Both the position numbers and the translations under genes were made by a program. DNA of 13,303 bases, from positions 1 through 13,303 of the forward strand of contig QNDV01000021.1 of NCBI GenBank assembly GCA_003646045.1. The letters are read 5' to 3'. Origin of the DNA: a bacterium (GTDB lineage Bacteria; Krumholzibacteriota; Krumholzibacteria; LZORAL124-64-63). Positions within the stretch are counted from its first letter, which is position 1; each line of letters opens with the position of its first letter. Positions 1 through 6,983 of the stretch are shown here, in pieces. The notes under the pieces were generated by a model that saw only the letters and a program-made list of their open reading frames with translations, was not told the origin of the DNA and searched no databases.

Positions 1-1302
1 GGGGCCGACGCCGTTCATCCGGGCTATGGCTTCCTGGCCGAGAACGCGGGTTTCGCCCGTCGCTGCCTGGAGGCAGGTCTGGTCTTCATCGGTCCTTCGC
101 CCGAGGTCATCGACACCATGGGCGAGAAGACAGCGGCGCGGGCGGTCATGGAGGAAGCGGGGGTGCCCGTGGTGCCCGGTGCGCTGTTGCCTGACCCCGA
201 CGCCGAGGGTGGCTTCCCCGCCGATGTCGTGGCCGAGGCCACGGCACAGTTGGGTTGCCCAGTCATGGTGAAGGCCGCTTTCGGCGGGGGCGGCAAGGGC
301 ATGCGCCTGGTCACGGATCCGCAAGCCGTCATGGCCGCCTGTGAAGCGGCGGCCCGGGAGGCCAAGGGCGCCTTCGGCAACGGCAGGATCTACCTTGAAA
401 AATTCATCGAACAGCCCCGCCATGTGGAATTCCAGATCTTCGGCGACGCGGCAGGCAATGCGGTCCACCTCTTCGAGCGCGAGTGCTCCATCCAGCGGCG
501 CCACCAGAAGATCATCGAGGAGACGCCGTCACCCGCCCTGACCGACGATCTGCGCCGGGACATGGGACAGGCGGCGGTAGCGGCCGCCCGGGCGGTGGGC
601 TACGTCGGAGCGGGTACCGTGGAATTTCTGCTCGACCCCGACGGCGGCTACTACTTCCTGGAGATGAACACCCGCCTGCAGGTCGAACATCCGGTGACCG
701 AGTTGATCACGGGCACGGATCTGGTGCGGGCCCAGATCGAAGTGGCGGCCGGCGGAACCCTGCCGTGGCGCCAGGAGGACCTGACGGTCCACGGCCACGC
801 CATCGAGTGCCGGGTCTATGCCGAGGATCCGGAACAGGATTTCATGCCCTCCCTGGGATGCCTGGTCGGGCTGGTCGATCCCGCGGGGCCCGGTGTGCGC
901 GTCGATACTGGCGTGCGACGTGGCGACGAAATCGGTATCCACTACGATCCGCTGATCGCCAAACTGAGTGTGCATGCCGGCGATCGAGCAGCGGCCATCG
1001 ACCGGGCCGCCGCGGCTCTCCGGGATTATGCCGTGTTGGGCGTGACCACCAATATCGAGTACCTGTTGGCCATCCTGGCCGACGATGCCTTCGGACGGGG
1101 CGACCTGCACACCGGGTTCCTGGCCGAGCGCATGGCCGGGTGGAAGTCCGGCCGTGCCGACGACTCCGTGCTGGCCATGATCACCGCGGCGGTGGCCGAG
1201 CAGTCAACGGCGTCGGTTCCGGTCAATGGTATCGACGGTGCCAGGGACGATAGTGGACCCTGGGAACATCTGGGCCGATTCCGGTTGCGAGGTCTTGAAT
1301 AG
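1..1302 (+). CDS. Biotin carboxylase subunit of an acyl-CoA carboxylase, 5' end cut by the window
   Basis: This subunit uses ATP and bicarbonate to carboxylate biotin on a carrier protein, the first half-reaction of acetyl-, propionyl- or methylcrotonyl-CoA carboxylase in the cytosol. The reading frame is open from base 1; 433 residues are visible and, by comparison with E. coli AccC, roughly 75-80 N-terminal residues are missing. Visible landmarks are HPGYGFLAEN at the start, the ATP-grasp glycine loop GGGGKGMR (residues 95-102), CSIQRRHQK, and the active-site block EMNTRLQVEHPVTE (from residue 221). After the carboxylase core there is a tail of about 55 residues ending PWEHLGRFRLRG. That tail resembles the linker into the BT domain of propionyl/methylcrotonyl-CoA carboxylase alpha chains rather than the end of AccC. 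The biotin carrier follows as a separate gene 31 bases downstream. Which acyl-CoA is used cannot be decided, because the carboxyltransferase is not in the window. Confidence 0.95.
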   Translation, partial: GADAVHPGYGFLAENAGFARRCLEAGLVFIGPSPEVIDTMGEKTAARAVMEEAGVPVVPGALLPDPDAEGGFPADVVAEATAQLGCPVMVKAAFGGGGKGMRLVTDPQAVMAACEAAAREAKGAFGNGRIYLEKFIEQPRHVEFQIFGDAAGNAVHLFERECSIQRRHQKIIEETPSPALTDDLRRDMGQAAVAAARAVGYVGAGTVEFLLDPDGGYYFLEMNTRLQVEHPVTELITGTDLVRAQIEVAAGGTLPWRQEDLTVHGHAIECRVYAEDPEQDFMPSLGCLVGLVDPAGPGVRVDTGVRRGDEIGIHYDPLIAKLSVHAGDRAAAIDRAAAALRDYAVLGVTTNIEYLLAILADDAFGRGDLHTGFLAERMAGWKSGRADDSVLAMITAAVAEQSTASVPVNGIDGARDDSGPWEHLGRFRLRGLE

Positions 1303-1321
1303 CCGGTTCGGGTTTTGAGCG

Positions 1322-1327
1322 AAAGGA
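1322..1327 (+). promoter_or_regulatory. Ribosome binding site for the biotin carrier gene
   Basis: AAAGGA lies six bases before the GTG at 1334 and supports that non-ATG start. A second AAGGA at 1329-1333 touches the start codon and is too close to serve. The carrier frame is closed upstream by a TGA at 1316-1318, so the start cannot lie much earlier. Confidence 0.6.
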
Positions 1328-1333
1328 CAAGGA

Positions 1334-1831
1334 GTGAGGCTGCACTACCGCATCGGGGATCAGGAGCACGAGGTCGAGGTGGCACCGCTCGGTGACCACT
1401 GGCGCGTTACCGTGGACGGTGAAACCCGGGAAGTCATGGCCCGTCGCGACGGCGCCGGGGGCTGGCTCGTGGACTGGGATGGGCGGCGCCACAGGTTGCA
1501 GGTGGCGGCGGCGGGCGAGGAACGATTCGTCTTCGCGGCGGGCCGGACCCATCGCTTGCACCTCTTTGATCCTGATGCCGGCCACGAGGAGGAGAGCACC
1601 GACGGTCCGGGCCTGCGGGCGAATATGCCAGGCAAAGTGGTACGGGTCATGGTGAACGTCGGCGACACCGTCCAGGAGGGTCAGCCCGTCCTGATACTGG
1701 AGTCCATGAAAATGGAGACCGAGCGCACGGCAGCGGTGGCCGGTACCGTGGCGGCGGTACATGTGGAACCGGGCCAGGTAGTGGCCCAGGGGGATGCCCT
1801 GCTGGATATCGAACCCGGGGCAGAAGCGTGA
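1334..1831 (+). CDS. Biotin carboxyl carrier protein (BT plus biotinyl domains)
   Basis: This 165-residue protein carries the biotin that shuttles the carboxyl group from biotin carboxylase to the carboxyltransferase. The C-terminal half is a classic biotinyl domain: ANMPGKVVRVMVNVGDTV, then ESMKMETE with the biotin-accepting Lys126, 39 residues before the end, then a typical closing stretch (GTVAAVHVEPGQVVAQGD). The first 95 residues are beta-rich (MRLHYRIGDQEHEVEV onward) and resemble the BT domain that joins carboxylase and carrier in propionyl/methylcrotonyl-CoA carboxylase alpha subunits. There is no Pro/Ala-rich hinge of the E. coli AccB sort. It therefore reads as the detached C-terminal half of an alpha chain whose N-terminal half is the preceding gene. 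Translation starts at GTG 1334, and its stop overlaps the next gene's start by four bases, so translational coupling is likely. Confidence 0.93.
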   Translation: MRLHYRIGDQEHEVEVAPLGDHWRVTVDGETREVMARRDGAGGWLVDWDGRRHRLQVAAAGEERFVFAAGRTHRLHLFDPDAGHEEESTDGPGLRANMPGKVVRVMVNVGDTVQEGQPVLILESMKMETERTAAVAGTVAAVHVEPGQVVAQGDALLDIEPGAEA

Positions 1832-2250
1832 ATGTCCTGTTCGTGTGCACCGCCAACTCCTGCCGCAGCCAGATGGCCGAGTCGTGGGCCAGGCACCTCT
1901 TTCCCTCCGACTGGAGCACGGCCAGTGCGGGGCTGGTGACTTATCGCATCACCGACCGTACGCGTTGGGTCATGGAAGAGGTCGGTGTCTCCATGGACGG
2001 ACAGCATCCCAAGACGTTCGATACCCTGGATCTCGACGGCTTCGACCTGGTGATTACTCTCAGCCGGGAGGCGGGGCGTTTCCTGCCTTCCCTGGCTCAT
2101 CCGGATCGTCTGGTTAGACGCCCCCTCGACGACCCCATGTCGGTGAGCGGTGATTCGGAAGAGGTCCGCGAGGCGTTCAGGATCGGGCGGGACAAGGTAC
2201 GGGTTGTGGTCCAGGAAGTAGTCGATGGACATCTGGCCCCCGGGTCCTGA
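1828..2250 (+). CDS. Low-molecular-weight phosphatase / ArsC-fold protein lacking the arsenate-reductase cysteines
   Basis: This 140-residue protein has the fold shared by low-molecular-weight protein-tyrosine phosphatases and thioredoxin-linked arsenate reductases. The phosphate-binding loop is VCTANSCRS near the N-terminus, with Cys7 as nucleophile and Arg13 completing C-x5-R. The C-terminal part, RPLDDPMSV followed by an EEVREAFRIGRDKVR-like helix, matches the ArsC branch in layout, with an Asp in the general-acid position. The segment that carries the second and third redox cysteines in ArsC reads ITLSREAGRFLPSL here and contains no cysteine. Arsenate reduction by the usual triple-cysteine relay is therefore unlikely, and a phosphatase activity is more plausible. 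The GTG start overlaps the carrier-protein stop (GTGA), so it is translated as the third gene of this operon. Its partner or substrate is unknown. Confidence 0.85.
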   Translation: MNVLFVCTANSCRSQMAESWARHLFPSDWSTASAGLVTYRITDRTRWVMEEVGVSMDGQHPKTFDTLDLDGFDLVITLSREAGRFLPSLAHPDRLVRRPLDDPMSVSGDSEEVREAFRIGRDKVRVVVQEVVDGHLAPGS

Positions 2251-2390
2251 GACGGGGGGGTGAGCGGCGAACGTCTCCGTGGAGCACCGGTTTCGAATCC
2301 GCGTTTAACTGTGTGTATACTGCTGAAAACAAATATGGTACAGAAATCCGTAAACAGGGTATGACAGGTCCTGGATCCTCCGGCAGGGTT

Positions 2391-2416
2391 GGCGCATGTC
2401 GCCTGGTTGTTTTTTT
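2391..2416 (+). terminator. Possible rho-independent terminator of the upstream operon
   Basis: A short GC stem GGCG/CGCC (2391-2394 and 2400-2403, loop CATGT) is followed by TGGTTG and seven consecutive T residues (2410-2416). The stem has only four pairs and the T-run starts six bases after it, so this is a weak candidate. It lies about 140 bases past the phosphatase stop. The T-run also forms an AT stem GTTTTT/AAAAAC (2409-2414 and 2419-2424). Confidence 0.35.
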
Positions 2417-2433
2417 GTAAAAACTTCCCAAAG

Positions 2434-2457
2434 CCCTGTGGAGGCCTCCGGACAGGG
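2434..2457. other. Hairpin with CCCTGT/ACAGGG arms
   Basis: CCCTGT (2434-2439) pairs with ACAGGG (2452-2457). Inside, GGA pairs with TCC around a GGCC loop, leaving a two-G bulge; the whole inner block GGAGGCCTCC is itself palindromic. Nine pairs in total make it one of the stronger structures in the control region. It could be the tail of a termination zone or a protein site; there is no evidence to choose. Confidence 0.4.
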
Positions 2458-2567
2458 GGTGGCGCGGCCTGAGCAGCCTATTCGCACCGCTGTTGGACCC
2501 TCCGCGAACCAGGTCCAAAAATATTGTTTTGCGGGGGGCTGTCGTGGGGCGTTAATGTGCGGTTCTC

Positions 2568-2615
2568 CCACAAGGGAATGTGGTCAAATCTTGAGTATTC
2601 CGCTATATATTGGGG
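2568..2615. promoter_or_regulatory. Paired NrdR boxes upstream of nrdJ
   Basis: NrdR is the ATP/dATP-sensing repressor of ribonucleotide reductase genes. It binds two 16-bp boxes of consensus acaCwAtATaTwGtgt set a whole number of helical turns apart. The downstream box (2600-2615) has the ten-base core CTATATATTG (2603-2612), an exact match to CwATATATwG. The upstream box (2568-2583, CCACAAGGGAATGTGG) keeps the outer CACAA...TGTG dyad but has a degenerate centre. Centre-to-centre distance is 32 bp, with a 16-bp gap, which is the spacing known for NrdR operators. No nrdR gene is in the window. Confidence 0.8.
2581..2609 (+). promoter_or_regulatory. Putative sigma70-type promoter of nrdJ, inside the NrdR boxes
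   Basis: TGGTCA (2581-2586) and TATATA (2604-2609) are separated by 17 bases, each matching four of six positions of TTGACA/TATAAT. The -35 overlaps the upstream NrdR box and the -10 lies in the core of the downstream one, so repressor binding would block polymerase. Transcription would start near 2616, giving a leader of about 160 bases. Confidence 0.45.
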
Positions 2616-2779
2616 TACAGAGGGTGATTTTGGGATCTCGGCCACACAAGACATCAAGCCCGATTACGAGATGAATTTATACGTGCCCCAGGCGGCACCG
2701 GATTGGGCATCGAGAATAGCATGGCCCGGAAACTCCTTACGTTTCTGAGCCCAGACGGAGCTGGGAAAGGAGATCGATC

Positions 2780-5653
2780 ATGGCGGATCGTATGGATCGC
2801 AGGAAAATGCAGGCAGTGGGTGAGGGCGCCGTATATGGAAGCGGAGCGGAGACCGCCCATCTCGAGACGATGGCTGCTGCGTCCGGCGCGGACGTGGTCG
2901 CCGGCGAAGAGGTGCGGCTCAAGGGTGGGGGGCTGTCGATTACGCGACGCAACACCACACCGGGAAGCGATCCCTTCGACGAACTGACCTGGGAAACGCG
3001 CTCAGCCGTCATCGCCAACCACAAGGGTGAGGAACTGTTCCGCCAGGACGGTTGTGAGGTTCCGCAGAACTGGTCGCAGATGGCCACCAATGTGGTTGTC
3101 TCGAAGTACTTCCGGGGCGGCCAGGACTCACCGGAGCGGGAGGTCTCGGTCCGGCAGCTGGTGGGACGTGTCGCCGACTCCATCACCGAGTGGGGCGTCA
3201 AGGACCGCTACTTCGCCACTGACGAGGACGCCATCACCTTCCAGGCCGAGTTGAAGCATCTGCTGGTGAACCAACTGGCCGCCTTCAATTCACCGGTATG
3301 GTTCAACGTGGGTGTCGAGAAGCGGCCCCAGTGTTCCGCCTGCTTCATCAATTCGGTGGACGACACCATGGCGTCGATCCTGGATCTGGCCAAGACCGAG
3401 GGCCTGCTCTTCAAGTACGGCAGCGGCACGGGCAGCAACCTGTCGACCTTGCGCTCGAGTCGTGAGCAGCTCACCGCCGGTGGCCAGGCCTCGGGACCGG
3501 TGAGTTTCATGCGCGGCTTCGACGCCTTTGCCGGCGTCATCAAGTCCGGCGGCAAGACCCGCCGCGCGGCCAAGATGGTCATTCTGGACATCGACCATCC
3601 CGACGTGGAGGAGTTCATCGACTGCAAGGTGAACGAGGAACGCAAGGCCTGGGCCCTGATCGACCAGGGCTACGACGGCAGTTTCGGTGGCGAGGCCTAC
3701 AATTCGGTCTTCTTCCAGAACAGCAACAATTCGGTGCGGGTCACCAACGAATTCATGCGCGCGGTGGAGGATGACGGCGACTGGACCACCCACGCCATCA
3801 CCGACGGCAGGCCCATGGATACGTACAAGGCCCGTGACCTGATGCGCAAGATCGCCGAAGGTACCCACATCTGCGGTGATCCGGGTATGCAGTTCGATAC
3901 CACGATCAACGACTGGCACACCTGCAAGGTCACCGATCGCATCCATGCCTCCAATCCCTGCAGCGAGTACATGTTCCTGGACAATTCGGCCTGCAACCTG
4001 GCGTCGCTGAACCTCATGAAATTCCGCACGCCCGAGGGCGAGCTCGACGCGGAGGCATTCCGCCACGCCAGCCGCTTGATGATCCTGGCCATGGAAATCA
4101 TCGTGGGCAACAGCAGCTACCCGCGGGACGAGATCGAGGCCAACAGCCACCGCTTCCGTCCCCTGGGGCTGGGTTTCGCCAACCTGGGTGCCCTGCTCAT
4201 GGATCGCGGCCTGCCCTACGACAGTGACGAGGGCCGGGACTACGCCGCGGCCATTACCGCACTCATGTGCGGACAGGCCTACCTGACCTCGGCGGAAATC
4301 GCCAGTCACACCGGTCCTTTCGCGGGTTATCCCGAGAACCGCGAGGCCATGCTGGAAGTGATCCGCAAGCACCGGGCGGCGGTTAACAAGATCAACGCCA
4401 ATCGCGTGCCCGAAACCCTGCTGGAGGAGGCCGAGACCGTATGGCGCGAGGCCTACGCCCTGGGCCACGACTACGGTTACCGCAACAGCCAGGTGACGGT
4501 GCTGGCTCCCACGGGCACCATCGGCTTCATGATGGACTGCGATACCACCGGCGTGGAGCCGGACATCGCCCTGGTGAAGTACAAGAAGCTGGTGGACGGC
4601 GGCCTGATGAAGATCGTCAACAACACCGTGCCGGATGCTCTTGAGCGGTTGGGCTACGAGGACCAGGAGATCCAGGGCATCCTCAAGCACATCGAGGACA
4701 ACGAGACCATCGAGGGGGCGCCGCACCTCAAGAACGAGCATCTGCCCGTGTTCGATTGCGCCTTCCGCCCGGCCAACGGCGAGCGTTACATCGACTACAT
4801 GGGCCACCTGCGCATGATGTCGGCGGTGCAACCGTTCCTGTCGGGAGCCATCAGCAAGACGGTGAACCTGCCCGAGGATGCCACGGTGGAAGAGATCTCC
4901 CAGACCTATATCGAGGCCTGGAAGATGGGTCTCAAGGCGGTGGCCATCTACCGTGACAACAGCAAGCGGTTGCAGCCCCTGAATACGTCCCAGGCCGCCG
5001 AGGACAAGGCCGCGGCAGATCACTCGGCCCCGCCCAAGCCCCAACGGGTGCGGTTACCGGACGAGCGGGCAGCGGTCACCCACAAGTTCTCCATCAGCGG
5101 ACACGAGGGTTACCTGACAGTGGGGCTCTATCCCAACGGCAAGCCGGGCGAGATGTTCATCTCCATGGCCAAGGAAGGCTCGGTGGTAAGCGGCTTGATG
5201 GACAGCTTTGCCACCAGCGTGTCGATCATGCTGCAGTACGGCGTACCCTTGAAGGTGCTGATCAACAAGTTCAGCCACCAGCGCTTTGAACCCAGCGGTT
5301 TCACGACCAACAAGGACATACCCATTGCCAAGTCGGTGATGGATTACATCTTCCGCTGGCTGGACCTGAAGTTCGGGGACAAGGCGGGTGACGCTGACGG
5401 TACCCAGGCTGACGGTGTGGAGGATACCCGCGAAGTAGCCGTGGTCAAGGAGGCTCGGGCCGTGGTAGAGCGCAAGCTGAAGTCCTTGTCCGCTGCGGCG
5501 GGCGGTTCCGGTCGCATAACCATGGCCGAGGAGCACGCGGTGTTCAAGGCCCAGGCCGACAGCCCGCCCTGCCCCGAGTGCGGTTCAGTGACAGTGCGCA
5601 ACGGTGCCTGCTACAAGTGCAACAATTGTGGTGCGACCACGGGTTGTTCCTAG
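2780..5653 (+). CDS. nrdJ: Adenosylcobalamin-dependent (class II) ribonucleotide reductase
   Basis: This enzyme reduces ribonucleotides to deoxyribonucleotides using a thiyl radical made from adenosylcobalamin, so it works with or without oxygen. At 957 residues it has the length of the large Streptomyces-type NrdJ. Visible active-site parts are QCSACF (Cys188, one of the redox pair), the radical-site motif NPCSE (Asn392, Cys394, Glu396), SACNLASLNL (Cys405, the partner redox cysteine), and the phosphate-binding APTGTIG (residues 576-582). A linker of low complexity follows at about 735-760. The C-terminus is a cysteine-rich zinc ribbon: Cys931, Cys934, Cys944, Cys947, Cys950 and a terminal Cys956. 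This type of domain is known to mediate turnover by re-reducing the active site in many class II enzymes. There is no obvious N-terminal ATP cone. The start is ATG 2780, preceded by AAAGGAG at a spacing of seven. It appears to be a single-gene unit under NrdR control. Confidence 0.97.
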   Translation: MADRMDRRKMQAVGEGAVYGSGAETAHLETMAAASGADVVAGEEVRLKGGGLSITRRNTTPGSDPFDELTWETRSAVIANHKGEELFRQDGCEVPQNWSQMATNVVVSKYFRGGQDSPEREVSVRQLVGRVADSITEWGVKDRYFATDEDAITFQAELKHLLVNQLAAFNSPVWFNVGVEKRPQCSACFINSVDDTMASILDLAKTEGLLFKYGSGTGSNLSTLRSSREQLTAGGQASGPVSFMRGFDAFAGVIKSGGKTRRAAKMVILDIDHPDVEEFIDCKVNEERKAWALIDQGYDGSFGGEAYNSVFFQNSNNSVRVTNEFMRAVEDDGDWTTHAITDGRPMDTYKARDLMRKIAEGTHICGDPGMQFDTTINDWHTCKVTDRIHASNPCSEYMFLDNSACNLASLNLMKFRTPEGELDAEAFRHASRLMILAMEIIVGNSSYPRDEIEANSHRFRPLGLGFANLGALLMDRGLPYDSDEGRDYAAAITALMCGQAYLTSAEIASHTGPFAGYPENREAMLEVIRKHRAAVNKINANRVPETLLEEAETVWREAYALGHDYGYRNSQVTVLAPTGTIGFMMDCDTTGVEPDIALVKYKKLVDGGLMKIVNNTVPDALERLGYEDQEIQGILKHIEDNETIEGAPHLKNEHLPVFDCAFRPANGERYIDYMGHLRMMSAVQPFLSGAISKTVNLPEDATVEEISQTYIEAWKMGLKAVAIYRDNSKRLQPLNTSQAAEDKAAADHSAPPKPQRVRLPDERAAVTHKFSISGHEGYLTVGLYPNGKPGEMFISMAKEGSVVSGLMDSFATSVSIMLQYGVPLKVLINKFSHQRFEPSGFTTNKDIPIAKSVMDYIFRWLDLKFGDKAGDADGTQADGVEDTREVAVVKEARAVVERKLKSLSAAAGGSGRITMAEEHAVFKAQADSPPCPECGSVTVRNGACYKCNNCGATTGCS

Positions 5654-5656
5654 GAT

Positions 5657-5690
5657 ACCGGTTGTTGCCCCGCTAGACGGGGACACCGGT
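5657..5690. terminator. Stem-loop directly after nrdJ
   Basis: Four bases after the nrdJ stop, ACCGGT (5657-5662) pairs with ACCGGT (5685-5690), continued inward by GT/AC and then CCCCG/CGGGG (5668-5672 and 5678-5682) around the loop CTAGA. One or two bases bulge between the stems. There is no T-run. It probably protects or ends the nrdJ transcript. Confidence 0.5.
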
Positions 5691-5731
5691 GGCCCATCCG
5701 AAGGAGCGGCAATACGGCAATGGAATGCCAT

Positions 5732-5765
5732 GGACCCCGGCGGGAACGGAATCCCGCCGGGGTCC
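5732..5765. terminator. Perfect 14-bp hairpin between converging genes, likely bidirectional terminator
   Basis: GGACCCCGGCGGGA (5732-5745) is perfectly complementary to TCCCGCCGGGGTCC (5752-5765) around a six-base loop ACGGAA. It lies between nrdJ (plus) and the DUF819 gene (minus), where one symmetric structure can stop transcription from both sides. Neither flank has the T-run of a standard intrinsic terminator, so its action may need a factor or may be mainly RNA protection. Confidence 0.65.
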
Positions 5766-5828
5766 TGTCATGAGGGACACGATCTGCCGAACAGGATACA
5801 TGCGGTCAATCCACAGACATGGGGCCGG

Positions 5829-6977
5829 TCAACGCAACCAGTGTCCCAGGGCGACGCCCATGAATGTGGCCACCGCATAGCCCAGGGTGCCGCAGAGGAT
5901 GGCCGGCATCACCAAGGCACCCCAGCGTCGGGCCACGGCCATGGCTGCCGCCGTGGTGGGGCCGCCCATGTTGGCGTTCGACGCGACAACCAACTCCGCC
6001 AGGTCCAGCTTCAGCAGACGGCCGGCCAACAGGAGGATCGCCAGGTGCACCGTGAGGATCAGCGCCGCGAAGACGAATAGCATCGGACCCACCCGCATCC
6101 CCACCAGTACGTTGGCACTGGCCCCGATCACCGCGAAAAAGATCTGCATGAGGAAGGCGCCTGCCGTGTCCGCTCCCTCCAGTCGTCCCATGGGACCAGG
6201 CAGGGCAGTGGCCACCACCACCGTCAACGCCGTCACCACCAGGATGCCACCGCCGTGCCAGCCGATCACGTCGGCACCCATGAAGCCCAGGGCACACAGG
6301 CAGAGGGCCAGAGCCAGGGCCATGGCCAGCCGTGTCGGCGACGGGAAGACGGCATGGGCCGCCAATCCGCCCTCCACCACACGCCCGTCATGCTGGCGGT
6401 CGGGGTAGTGACGGCGCAGGCGTTTGATGCCCGGCAGGGCAAAAAGCACCAGGAAATAAAGTGCCATGACCAGGTTGTCGGCTGCTACTCCGGCCGAAAG
6501 CAGGTCGCCCGACTGCAGGTCCACCGCGGCGGCGGCCGCAGCGTAGTTCATGGAGCCGCCGATGTACGTGGCCGAGAAGATGGCCGCCAGTTTCCAGCCT
6601 TCCTCTCCCAGGGGTACCAACCGGAAGGCGATCCAGGTGCCGATAACCGTGCCGACAGCCCCTATCGCGAAGGCGGCCAGGGTGGGCCCGGCCTCACGCA
6701 GGATGCGGCGCAGATCAGCCCGCAGCAACAGCAGGGGAATGGCCAGGGGAACCAGGTAGCCCCACACCACGTCATAGGCCGGCACCTCGGCGGCGGGTAA
6801 CACACCCAGATTGGACAGGAGGAAGGTGCATCCCATGGTCAGGATGGCCCCTGACAGACGGCTGCCCCAGCGGGTGGTCTCGGCCCAGTACCCGAAGGCG
6901 GCGGCTGCCAGCAGGACGGTCCACACTGCCCAGGTCATTTCCGGGGCGATAAGGGTGGCGAAGGGGGGTAGTGGCAT
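5829..6977 (-). CDS. DUF819 family inner-membrane protein (YjcL-like)
   Basis: This 382-residue, very hydrophobic protein belongs to the DUF819 family (relatives of Bacillus subtilis YjcL), thought to share the fold of the CPA/anion-transporter group. Its function is not established; an ion- or metabolite-coupled transporter is an inference from the fold. About ten membrane spans can be seen. Two family signatures are present in the two halves: TYIGGSMNYAAAAAAV (about residues 137-152) and SNANMGGPTTAAAMA (333-347). They are in matching positions, as expected of an inverted-repeat transporter. A charged loop (about 185-210, IKRLRRHYPDRQHDGR) separates the halves. A TTG six bases further upstream would add two residues, but it touches the Shine-Dalgarno GAGGAG, whereas ATG 6977 has correct six-base spacing. 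The gene stands alone, converging on nrdJ and diverging from the phosphohydrolase cluster. Confidence 0.9.
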   Translation of the reverse strand: MPLPPFATLIAPEMTWAVWTVLLAAAAFGYWAETTRWGSRLSGAILTMGCTFLLSNLGVLPAAEVPAYDVVWGYLVPLAIPLLLLRADLRRILREAGPTLAAFAIGAVGTVIGTWIAFRLVPLGEEGWKLAAIFSATYIGGSMNYAAAAAAVDLQSGDLLSAGVAADNLVMALYFLVLFALPGIKRLRRHYPDRQHDGRVVEGGLAAHAVFPSPTRLAMALALALCLCALGFMGADVIGWHGGGILVVTALTVVVATALPGPMGRLEGADTAGAFLMQIFFAVIGASANVLVGMRVGPMLFVFAALILTVHLAILLLAGRLLKLDLAELVVASNANMGGPTTAAAMAVARRWGALVMPAILCGTLGYAVATFMGVALGHWLR

Positions 6978-6983
6978 GGGCAA

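Larger units (their letters stand above)
2251..2779 (+). other. Long intergenic control region before nrdJ
   Basis: This stretch of about 530 bases has no convincing gene. It is richer in A and T than its surroundings, notably around 2300-2345, 2407-2425 and 2515-2530. From left to right it holds possible end-of-operon hairpins near 2237-2277, a GC hairpin with a T-run near 2391-2416, a hairpin at 2434-2457, the NrdR boxes and promoter at 2568-2615, and a stem-loop-rich leader at 2635-2765. A Shine-Dalgarno sequence AAAGGAG (2766-2772) lies seven bases before the nrdJ start. Short reading frames crossing it lack protein-like composition and good start sites. Confidence 0.7.

Noticed and set aside
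1290..1340. Frameshift splitting one carboxylase alpha gene
   Set aside because: The carrier frame is closed by a TGA at 1316-1318 and has its own GTG and Shine-Dalgarno, so two genes are more likely than a recent error.
1828..2250. Arsenate reductase (arsC)
   Set aside because: The P-loop and length fit, but the second and third redox cysteines are missing and there is no arsR or arsB-like neighbour.
2517..2526. Third NrdR-like core (AAAAATATTG)
   Set aside because: It lacks the leading C and one core T, and its centre is 86 bp from the good box, outside the usual spacing.
2337..2620. GGTACAG direct repeat at 2337-2343 and 2614-2620, each near ATAT
   Set aside because: Seven bases repeated once over 280 bases is within chance, and no further copy or symmetry was seen.
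2396..2674. A 92-codon plus-strand frame in the control region
   Set aside because: It runs through the NrdR boxes and promoter, has no good ribosome site, and its translation has no domain-like pattern.
2616..2779. Cobalamin riboswitch before the B12-dependent reductase
   Set aside because: I looked for the B12 box and the conserved core segments and did not find them. The leader is structured but does not match; an Rfam search would settle it.
3290..5044. A 584-codon open frame on the minus strand
   Set aside because: It lies wholly opposite nrdJ, whose product has every class II reductase motif. Long antisense frames are expected in GC-rich genes, and its translation has no recognisable domain.
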